NCBI GenBank assembly: GCA_004335835.1
Contig: RWJK01001640.1
Location: 1 to 64,000 of the forward strand
From: Scenedesmus sp. ARA3
Lineage: Eukaryota; Chlorophyta; Chlorophyceae; Sphaeropleales; Scenedesmaceae
Direction: 5' to 3'
Length of the DNA: 64,000 nt
The number at the start of each line of letters is the position of its first letter. The stretch's first letter is position 1. Under the pieces are notes generated by a model, which saw nothing but the letters and a program-made list of their open reading frames with translations, was not told where the DNA came from and did no database searches. This document shows positions 12,449 to 22,600 of the stretch, piece after piece. The translations under genes and the position numbers were made by a program.

Positions 12449-12724
12449 ATGAAGGAGTCAGCTTATGCCAGGGCATACTGGCAGTGCAGCTCTGGTGGAG
12501 TTCAATGAGCTGAAAGCTAATCCTGGAGAAATATCCACTGCAGTAATTCTGTTATGTGTCAAGGTCCGTTTCTGATGGCTTAGCAGCAGCTCAACATATC
12601 CTGATGCTTGGGTGCTCCTGGAAAACCAACGCAGCCTGGGCGAGGATGGAGGATCATGTCTGCACAGAGCTTGTGCAGTCCTCAGCAAGATGACTAATGC
12701 CTTCATAAGCCGTTTCAAGCGGAC

Positions 12725-12873
12725 TTGACGGCCTCTGCTGCAACATTGCACGCTGAGGTAGCTGACTATTGCCATTACCTGCTGCCACCCTGGCAGCAGC
12801 AACACGCTGCTCTTGTACTGGCCGGCACTGGCGGCGTCTCCCACAACATCACCACACTGCCACTCGCAGCCAT
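12725..12873 (-). pseudogene. Decayed copy of the 3' end of the kinase/CNBD gene
   Basis: Read on the minus strand, this matches the last ~50 codons of the kinase gene at 17110-16948: AASGSV, a Pro-Val-Pro-x-Ser-Thr motif and an Ala-rich run, then a decayed tail. Nucleotide identity is clear over blocks such as GCCACTCGCAGC and TGGCAGCAGCA. It lies just to the right of copy B's 5' flank, as the true kinase 3' end lies just to the right of copy C. The duplicated unit therefore carried part of the neighbouring gene. Confidence 0.65.
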
Positions 12874-12894
12874 ATGAACAAGGTAACTTTTCTT

Positions 12895-12953
<59 letters not shown>

Positions 12954-13003
12954 NNNNNNNNNNNNNNNNNNNNNNNNNNNNNNNNNNNNNNNNNNNNNNN
13001 NNN

Positions 13004-13061
<58 letters not shown>

Positions 13062-13062
13062 C
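12895..13062. repeat. (CAG)n microsatellite with a 50-N gap
   Basis: Pure CAG repeats run on both sides of 50 Ns (12954-13003), about 110 bp of visible repeat. The true length is unknown because the assembly could not cross it. It lies beside the decayed kinase fragment. The open frames it creates (poly-Gln, poly-Ala, poly-Ser) are by-products of the repeat. Confidence 0.9.
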
Positions 13063-13639
13063 CAAGTGTGGCAAGCGCGACAAAACACGATGCTGCTGCT
13101 GCCATGCATGTTGCTGCATCATCCCTGGCATGATGCCCACAGCTGCTGCTGTTCATGCCGCCTTTCACAGCTCCCCTACTGGGGTGTTGTGCAACCAGAG
13201 CCTACAAAGGCCCTAAACGCCGCGCAAACAAACGCTGGCCGTCTGACAGCTGTGGAGCCTGCACGCCTACACCCTGCTAGGGCGCTACCCATCAAGTCAG
13301 CCTTCAACAAGTGTTGCAGGCACAGCATGCCCTCCAGCAGCAGGCTGCTCTCAGAAGCTGCTACCACCGCCCTCGCACCACACTGCATCAAGGTGCTGCC
13401 AGCAGTTCCATGCTGGCAAGCCTACTACATCATCATCATGTTCAGGCCTACTAGATTAACTTGCACTCGAGCACTGCGCTCATACTGTACAGGGTCCCCA
13501 TTCCAGCTGCTGTATCCCTTGAACGTCGCTGCCCATCGCTTCAGCATGCAGTTCAAAGCTGAAGTATCCATCTGGCGGGCAGCCATGACGCTTGCCAGTG
13601 CTGCACCCTCGAATCGCCTTGATGCCCCCAGGGTTTGGC
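13063..13639. other. Stretch between the CAG repeat and copy C
   Basis: This contains the 3' flank of copy C. Open frames here do not resemble any neighbouring gene and have no clear splice links. Confidence 0.35.
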
Positions 13640-16296
13640 TTAGAGCGCATCAAACAAAGAGCTCCACGACTCGGAGGCAAAGCAGCCCACACCCTCCACT
13701 GAGCAGTGCTCGGCTGCCTGCATGAAGCAGCACACCTCTGGCAGCGGCAGCTGCTGCAGCACGTCCACTGGCAGCCCGCTAGTCAGCAAGCCCACCAACA
13801 CTGCGTTGCCACTGCTGCTTGCAGGTGCATCATGCTGCATCTCTCCTGCAAGCTGTGCAGTGATGTCCGCAGGTGTGGCTGCCTGCAGGAGCTCCAGTAC
13901 AGCTTGTGCGCAGTTGCACGGATGCCCAGCAGGGTGTTCATCTGCTGCTGTATGCTGTGCCATCACTGAAGTGACTTCATGCACCTCACAGCTGGGCTTC
14001 GCAGGCAGCCCACACAGCAGTGGCGCTGCGCATGTGCAGCCTGCCTGCACTGCTGCATGCAGCATTGCGTCTATTGTGCTGCTGCTAAAGCTCTGTGCTG
14101 CGGGCAGGCTCAGCAGCCGTGCACTGCCTGATGGGCCAGCCAGGCATGCAGGCAACTTGAGCTGCAGCGCTGCATGCACCAGGCTCATCACTGCCTCCTC
14201 TGCCATGTCGTATGCTCCAGGAAGCTGACACAGCGCTCTCACACAGCCACCACACTTGATCTGCACGGCTGCCTGCAGCAACGCCGCCACTGCCAACTCA
14301 TCCAGCTCCTCCGCTGCAGGCAACTTGCACAGCAGCCGCACGCAGTGGTGCTGCTCAGCTACCAATACTGCCTCTAACGCCTGTGCTGTGCAGCTGCTGC
14401 TGAGCTGCTGTGCTGCTGGCAACTCAAGCAGCAGCTCTAGGTACCTGTATTGGCTGCAGCCGGCAGCTGCCTGCAGCATCTGGCCCATATCTGAACTGTC
14501 AAGCTGCCGTGCTGCTGGCAGAGCAGCAAGTAGACAGAAGCCCATTTCATGGTCACGTTCCAGTGTGGCTTGCAGCAGCCGCGCCACACTGGCCCTGCTG
14601 AGCTGCTGTGCGGCTGGAAGGTTCACTAGCAGCTGAAAAGTGGACTGCTGGTCGTGTGCTGTTGACCTCTGCAGCAGCCTTTCCATGCTGCTGCTGCTGA
14701 TGTGGTGTGCCCCAGGCAGGCCCACAAGCCCTTCCAGGAATCTTCCCACCAACCATTCATCTCCAGTGCGGTTCTGCAGAGCTGCCTCCAACAGCTGTCC
14801 CAACAAGTCGCCGCTGAGTTGCTGTGCTGCTGGTAGCCGTAGCAGCTGGCAAGTCACCTTTGGCCACTTACATCCAGTGCTGGTGTTCACTACCAACAGC
14901 AGCAGCTGCCCCAGGGCAGTGGCATTCATCACTTGCGCTGCAGGCAGTTTGAGCAAGGTATCCACACAGTGGTCATGTGCTACAGCTGCCTGCACCAGTC
15001 CAGCCACTGCTTCGCTGCTCAGCTGCTGCGCTGCTGGTAACCCCAGCAGCAGCTCCACACCAAAACTATCGCCTGTGGGGCGCACCTGCAATCATGCAGA
15101 GCAATATTGTTATGTCAAGGGGGCATGTTTGCACAGTACGGTGCTCAAACAAGACATTCTGCTTTATTACCTGGGCTGCGTTGTTCCTTTCAGCCAAACT
15201 GTCTAGCCATGTAGACCATCAACGAAATGTGTTGCTGGCAACCCACTCATGGTGCAACAAAACTGCAAACACACACACACACACACCTTGAGAGCGATGT
15301 TCACAAGGCTCTGCAAAGCCTGTGTGCTGAGCCGTGCTGCAGCTGGCAGCTCCAGCAGCTGCACCAGCGGATCCATTTGCTCCAGATGCAATGCAAACCA
15401 ATCATCTTCAAGATCGGAGTCCGATGCAGGCTGTGGCGTTGTTGCCAGAGCCAGGCTTACTACATCCTGCAGCTGCTGTGGCAGCACCTCACAGGATGGC
15501 ATGTTTGTTGGGCCTTCTGACACACGCCAGCCAACAGACCCCTGCATTTGCAGTGCCACACATGTGAGGGCCCCAGAGCACCACTGGACACGGTCAGCAA
15601 TTGAAACTGCAATTCGTTCAACAGCACGTAGCAAAAGCTACACTGACAGACAATGGCTGCTGGATGTAAGCCATACATAGCATGCCACCGCACAGGGCTC
15701 ACCAGCAATGTTGTAATGTCATCACCGCAGCACAGCGCCTCAGCGACTGCAGGCATGTCACGAGGCCGCGCCAGCTCAAGCTGCCTGTAGGCCTGCATCC
15801 ACACATTAGGCCCTGGCGCACTCTCACTGCATGCAGTGCCGGCTGCTGCCCTACTGGCAACAGCTGCCAGCAGCTGAGCAAAGGTGAAGCGGGCTCCGCA
15901 GCCTACCAGCACCGCTGCAAGCTCCAGTTGGAAGGGCATGCACAGCAGGTCTGGCGTGGATTTGTCTTGCAGGATGTGCTGCCCTGCCTGCCTGAGCACC
16001 CATGTTACTTGCTCCTGCAGGCGTTTGACTATTGCAGCCTTTGCTACACTGCGTTGCGCACAGTAGCTGACGCCTGGTGCCAGGTGCTGTGCTGCAAACT
16101 CCTTGCAGGCATCGCCCACAGCGGCCTTCAGCAACCTGCATGCTGTGCTGCCAACAACAAGTTCCCGACATTCTTTTGCTGCGTCTTTGCAGCAGCAGCT
16201 GAAGCAGATGACCGATTCAGCAGGCCATAGTCCCGCCAAAATGGAGACACTGCTGGCTTGCAGTAGCAGTGAGTCGCGACCTGGCGAACAAGACAT
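13640..16296 (-). CDS. LPAAQQ-repeat protein, copy C (apparently intact)
   Basis: Exon 1 is about 16296-15703, exon 2 15541-15287 and exon 3 15085-13640, all in phase 0 with GT-AG borders; the product is about 760 residues. The N-terminal block has LLLQASSVSILAGLW, a Cys-rich FSCCCKDA motif, QVTWVLRQAGQHIL, GARFTFAQLLAAVASRAA and ARPRDMPAVAEALCCGDD. Exon 2 has SEGPTNMPSCEVLPQQLQDV. Exon 3 (481 residues) holds about a dozen ~35-residue helical repeats with LPAAQQLSS turns. It is shorter than copy A's 764 because internal units differ in number. The N-terminal block keeps the Trp and Arg codons that are stops in A and B. No targeting signal, transmembrane segment or catalytic motif is seen. A protein- or RNA-binding solenoid is a reasonable guess, no more. 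The start is uncertain: the open frame continues upstream and a further 5' exon is possible. Confidence 0.6.
15269..15286. repeat. (AC)n dinucleotide run at an intron start
   Basis: Nine AC units lie immediately after the exon 2 donor of copy C. On the coding strand the intron therefore begins GTGTGTGT. Copy A has a shorter version at the same place. Confidence 0.8.
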
Positions 16297-16509
16297 GGAG
16301 ACAGCCACATTCGTTTTAAGGGCTCTTGCTTGGGCACTTCGAGACAAAGTCGTTGAGCTGGGTTGGAATCTGCGACCACTGCTCTTTGGTGCATAAGCGG
16401 AGCACAGAGAGCTTATGTCAAGCAGCCAAGCAAACAAGAATGCTAAATTGGTATGCATGCATGCCATACATGCTGGAAGTTTTTGAACTTCACCTGATGT
16501 GCAGCCACG

Positions 16510-16529
16510 AAACCCTAAATGACATGCCG
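16510..16529. promoter_or_regulatory. Telo-box-like element 5' of copy C
   Basis: An AAACCCTA core followed by AATGACATGCC is the best-preserved of the four related elements. It lies about 250 bp upstream of the LLLQAS block of copy C and 420 bp from the end of the kinase gene. Confidence 0.45.
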
Positions 16530-16947
16530 TGACGGGGTGCATGTTGTGGGGTGATGCGACCGAACCCCGCAAGGCCTGGATTCTGATAGCAACCGGCCCT
16601 AACAAGGTGACAAAACTCTGACACTTCTGACAGTCGGGGTGGCTTCAGACTGTGTTACAACAGCAGCACACCATGCACGATGCTCAGTGTGCCCAAACAT
16701 CTCCATCAATGCGTCACGTGACGCTTGTGCACAAGCAGGCAGCATCAGGTAAGAGGGTCCACCTTCGCAGGCGCTGCCCATAAGCCAGAATCAGATGCTA
16801 AATGTCATTTTATATCCCAAAACAACTAGCACAGGAAACAGCAAAGTCATGTGCAGTAGATACATTACATGAAACCATGTCGTGTAACAATGGTTGAGTT
16901 CTGCAGCTCCCTGCGCTGTGAGGAGCGTCACGTCGCTGACTCTAGTA

Positions 16948-19593
16948 CTACTGCTGCTGCTGTCTCTGCTGGAACATCGCACGCTGAGACAGCTGCCTGC
17001 TGCCGACAACTGCTGCCTCCCTGGCAGCAGCAGCCAGTGCTGCTGATGTGCTGGTCGGCACTGGCGACAACTCCCGCGAGATTGGGACGCTGCCACTCGC
17101 AGCAGCACCCAGCGCAAAGCGAGTGCTGCTGCTGCCCCTGCTGGGAGATGCATGGTGCTGCAGCCCTGACATCATGCCAAAGCCGCTGCTGCCCATGCCA
17201 CTCAACACAGGGCTGCCGCTGGGTGGCGTTGAGTAGCCAGTGCCTGCTAACAACCCAGCGCCCTGTGACGGCAGCTGCGGCAGTGCGCCAGATGCCCCTG
17301 CTGCTCCTTGTGCTGCGGCAGCAGCTTGTGCAGCTGCCGCTGCTGTGAAGCTGTTGCCTCTACTTGCAGGCCGCAGTGCTCCCAACGCGCTGAAGCTGGC
17401 CGTGTTGTACCCGCCCGTGCCGCCAAACGCACCACCAGCTGCTGCTGCCATCGCTGCTGTGAAACTAGGACTGCTCCCAACCCTGCCGCTCCCCAGCACT
17501 GCACCAGCATCACCCCTTGGTGACGTGGGCACTGCACCTCCTGCAAATGCTACACTACTGCTGCCGCTGCCTGCGCCTGCTGCTGTGCCTACTGCCAATC
17601 CGGCAGGAAACACCCCGCTGCTCTGACCTACTCCTGGCTGGCCACACGTTTGGCTCTGGCTGCCGCTGTAGCCTGATGCAGCAGCAATGGCGCTCAGCTG
17701 TGCAGCTGTAGAAAAGCTACTGGACGCTGCCGCCAGGCTCTTCCGCAGCTCATCTATGGTTGTGACCTCGTTGTCATATGTGGCAAAGCTCTCAAGGACA
17801 TCAAGCACAGACGACTCCGTCTGCGTCCTGTACAGGGCTGCTTTGATGCCAGGCTGGTGCTTGAGCGCAGCAGCATCTGCTCGCCGCACCAGCAGCACCT
17901 TCATCCTGGTGCGGGCACGCACCGTGGCGGTAGCTGGCACAGCCCTGCTGCCCAGCGTGGTGTCACCAACAACCTGGCCAGGGCCCCTGCACAAACAGAA
18001 AACAGCAATAACAGCCTTTATCAAATCATCAACAATTGGGCAGACAAATTAACTCATCAACTTGAAGGTCCCCAAAGAAAAACAAACCACTGAGGACAAA
18101 CCACAAGTTACACAGCACTGCGGAAACAACATCACAGGACACTCTGTCTCGCTCTTATGGCTGCTTGCGTTCATGCCAAGTCCTGCATGTGCAGCAGATG
18201 TGGCATGCAACCCTCAACCAGCAGGCACGCACCTGATGCCAACCAGTTCCTGCCGCTTGGAGTTGTGCTCAGTCAGCATCTTGGCCTGCACCACCAGCTG
18301 CTTCATGCGCTTGTGCATGCTCTCGCTGCGCCGCATGGCCCTGCAGTGCACGGCAGCCAGTGCAGCAAACACGTGGGTGCCTGACGCTGAAGCTGCGTGC
18401 CCGGCGTACAACACAGTCAGGAGGCGTAACAGCATGGCCTGGTGAGCGTCTCTAGTCATGCAAACACACCCTGCCTTCCTGCAAGCGTATCACCGACTTC
18501 CTGCAAGCAAACTCCTGTCAACATGCAGCACCCACCTGCTGAATGCTTTCCCCATGGTGGCACTGCTGGCACTGCGCTGCACCAGCAGCCCTGCAGCAGC
18601 GCCGGGTGAGCCAGGCAGGTGGCCGCTGCGGCCGCGTGCCATCAGCTGCCGCAGGTCAGGCGCAGAGGCTTGCACAAGGGAGCTGTACCTGCGCGGCAGT
18701 TGTATCGAATACAAAGCAGATGCTGACAGCAGATCTGCGAAAGCAAGCCCAGCTGCTGTGTGCAGCAAATGGACACTGATTCGGCAATCAAGCATAGCCG
18801 TCAGAATACAGTGTCAACCGAGGTAATAACACTGCCTGCTAACTGTGTGTTGCCACCATGCATGGCTGGGAGTACAGCTGCAACCTACTTGAGGTCAGGC
18901 AAAGGGCTGCTGGGCGTGCCAGGCCTGGAGGTGTGGAAGAATGCCGGCAAGCCGTGCTGCACGCCCGCTGGCCATCCTGCCTGGTGTTGTGTGGTGCCAG
19001 GGTCACCACCTGACACCTGCAGTGCAGGGAGATCATCAACAGAGATGTGACGACAGCGTAACGGTAGCCATGGTGAGTCAAACAGGTGAAGAGGCCCACA
19101 GCTGTATGCACCATGCAGCCACAGGACGCACTTGCAAACTGCCATCACAAGTGTGGGCCGCATAACTTGGTGGTGGCTGTTGCTAGCTCACCTGCCGCCG
19201 CAGCTCTAGCATCTGTTGCCTGTCGTACGCAGAAAAATCAACTGAGTGGGAGTGGCCCCTGGCCCTGTTCCTGCCACTTGCTGAGCATGGTCTGCTGCCG
19301 CCGCCATCCAAGCTGAACGTCGCCTCTGCCGCCGCAACTGCTGCTGAAGCAGCTGCTGCGTCTTCAGCTGCCTGCAAGGTGCCAAGCAGGATGGGGCCAG
19401 CACTGACAGCTGGTGCTCGAGGCAGGGGCAACGGGCAGGAGCTGCCACCAGGCTCTGGGGTTGCGCTGTCACTGGCTGCTGCAGGGGTGTTGCTGGTGCT
19501 GTCCGTATTGCTGCTGTTGTACTCCGCGCCAGTGTACTGCCAACGAGGTACAGGCAGGAGGTCTGGCACATGCTCCAAACTTATGCCTGCATC

Positions 19594-19630
<37 letters not shown>

Positions 19631-22600
19631 GGCTGCTCTCTGCAACCTTCCAGCACTGTATCAAGTCCTGCTGCCACAGTTGCTTCTGCAGGGCCTACAG
19701 CAACAGCAGCAGCTTTCAATGCGGCTGCCAGTGACGATGAGGCAGCAGCTGGTGCAGGCGCCATCACTCCAGCAAGCGCAGCTGCTGCAGCAAGCGCCAA
19801 TTGCGGCGGCGTTGGACTCCTGCTACTGTCAGCTTGACTGAACCTGCCAGACCAGTTGAAGCTCTGCGCCAGCGGACTGTAGCTGCCATTTGCAAACGAG
19901 AGTGCTCCTTGCTTCCCTGGACTCTGCAGCTGTCCAGCATCATCCTCTTCATCCTCTCCCTCTTCCTCGCCATCATCATCTTCATCACTTGTACTGCCGC
20001 TGAGTTCTGCTGCAAAGTCCATGTCAGATTCCTTTTTCACTGCCGGCAGCACCAGACCAGTGCCAGTACCCAACAGCCCCAGGCCCCCTGTTGTGCAGCT
20101 AGCTGCGCTGCCAGGGCCGTTTGCAGCGCCGTTGCCGCTGTGCTGCTCAAGGTGCAGCAGCACAAGCTCGCATGTGCCTTGCAGGATGAGGAAGAAGCCC
20201 TCAGGCACTTTGTCCTGCTCCACCAGCAGCTGCCCTTTCCTGTAGGTGCGCTCCTCAACAGAAGGTATGGCCTCCTTCACCTGCAGCACATCATAGCTTG
20301 GGTCTATTATGAGATGCAAAGCTGCTGTACGTCGCCGGCGAGCACTGCCAACACACATTCACAACGGCGGCACGCCAAAAGCATAGCAGGTTGTTGAACA
20401 CAGCAGCGCACTCCATGCACTCTCACCTGCTGCTTCAGGCCTGTGAGCGCCTGGTTCTGCTCAGCTTTTGACAACCCTGCGCAGACAGGGAAGAAGGCAC
20501 CTCCTTCCTGCTGCTCGCAGCAGCGCTGCACAGGCGGCAGCTTGCCGCCATCCACCACCCATGGGTGGCTGCACACCTGCAGCAGGCACGAGCCAAAACG
20601 TTACAGCAGTGAGCAAGCAACATAAGCCTCTGTTGTTACTGTCATCTTTGCGGGATATAGCCAAGTGGCAGCAGCGTACGCTTGCTTCATCACCCCTACC
20701 AGCACATCACTGGGGGGGAAGGACATAGCATTGCCCAACTGGTAAACGCCGTACACATGCTGTACATTGCCAAGTAGCAGATCAACCCCTGTTGCCTCAC
20801 CTCCGCCAGCGTCATCCTGCTGCTGGGGTCCTTGTCCAGCAGCCCACGCAGCAGTGCAGCAAGCGGCTCGCTGACTGACGGACGCTCTGGCAGCTGCACA
20901 GGCGTAGCCTCGCGGATGCGCTCATACAGCTGGCCCGTTGATGACGCAACATACGGCGCTGCAACGCAGCAACAAAGCAAACTATGCAGTGTGTTGGGGC
21001 GATGCACGCGCAGACACAGTACTTTACAGCAACCAGTGACAAGCTTGCACATTCTGCAAGGCTGCCCCTCAGCGCTTCAAAAATGCAGGCCAGTACTTTT
21101 TGCAGGCATGGGTGTGCAGCTTACATAATTTTCAGCTCAACCACATGGCTGTGGCCCGCGCACCTCTGCCATACACAAACATGAACAGGGATGCCCCCAG
21201 TGCCCAGCACTCTGCAGGAAAGGGCTTGAAGGGGCTGCTCTTGAGCCCGCACATCTCTGGGGCCATAAATGCTGGCGTGCCCAGGGTGGTGCTGATCAGG
21301 GAGTCTGGCGAGGGCTGCACAATCAAGACGACAGACGATAGCAAGCAGCCAGGGCTTGTACAGTGCACAGCAGGCAGCCGGGCCATGTGCTGGATCAATT
21401 CAGCTGACCCATGAAGACATGCAAACAGCAAGCACATTGCGTGTGCTGCAGTTGCCTCACTGGCTGTGACGGATTGATACATGTCCGACCCACAGCAGAG
21501 CACAGCACCTTCTGTGATTGTGCACTGCATGGGCTGCTCACCAGGACAGCTGCGCTCCCAAAGTCGCTGATCTTCAGCTGGCCCTCTGCCGACAGCAGCA
21601 GGTTGTCTGGCTTAAGGTCACCATGCATGATCAGGTTAGAGTGGAGGTAATCCAGCCCAGACACCAGCTCCCTGCAGACACAGCCAACACACAAGTCTGC
21701 ACTTGCATGGTGACAGCTAGCAATGCAGCTACATTCTTCGGCGTTCTGCTGTGCATCACCAACCCAAGGACATGCAGCTCTCCATGTGCTGTGAGCTCAG
21801 AGAGGTTGACCAAGTTGAACTTGCGCAAACTTTGCCGGCGACTGGCTTCACTGTTGCTGTGTGTGACTGCATGCATCGTAGCCGCACCTGAAGTAGCGCC
21901 GCGCTGCAGCCTCTGGCAGCGGCTCCGTCATGCCCTGGCCCGCGCTGCTCAGGAGCGGGCCGCCTGGCATGTACTCCATCACCATGATCAGCAGCTTGGC
22001 ATCAGGGTCGTGGATGACCTGCGGCCATGCACCATGTAACATGCCCCAACAAAGTTATTGCTGTGACGGTGCACCACTGCCACAGCACGTTGGGCCTGTG
22101 CACAACACACAGCACAAGCAGCTACACGGAGCATGGGTGCGTCATGAAGCAGCACCTAAGTAAGCGTATTGCTGACCACAGCTTGGCCCCACGCCCACCT
22201 CGTGCAGTGCCACAACATTTGGGTGGTCCAGCTTCTTCATGACAGCCATCTCCCGCACCAGCTCAGATGTCTGAGCACCAGCAGCTGCGGCAGCCACCGG
22301 CACAGCACTGAATCTGCCGCTGCCGTACCCTGCTGCTGCACCAGCAGCTGCCAGTGCGCTGGCAGCATCAACACCCAAGCCTGCTGCCGCAGCTCTTGAG
22401 GATGGTGCTGATGCCAAGCTGCTGTTGCTGAGCTGGCACAGCAGCGGCAATGCAGCAGGAACTTGAAGCCCATGCGGTGAAGGCAGTGGTATTCCTGCTG
22501 CTGCAAAACCTTCTGCGCCTCCTGCTGCTCCTGCAGTTGCTGTCTCTGCTGCTGCTGTTCCTACTGCTAAGCTTGCTGCTGTGCACTCTAGTGTTTCATT

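Noticed and set aside
12769..13725. Long open frames over the CAG repeat (poly-Gln, poly-Ala, poly-Ser, poly-Leu)
   Set aside because: Open in all frames because of the pure triplet repeat and bridged by Ns; no conserved sequence outside the repeat except the decayed kinase fragment.
4989..16296. Naming the LPAAQQ proteins as PPR or OPR proteins
   Set aside because: Only the unit length and helical pattern agree; the diagnostic residues of those families are absent.
21542..21671. HGD instead of HRD in the kinase catalytic loop as a sign of a dead kinase
   Set aside because: HGD is the normal form in plant GRIK-type kinases, and Lys, Asp, DFG and APE are all present.
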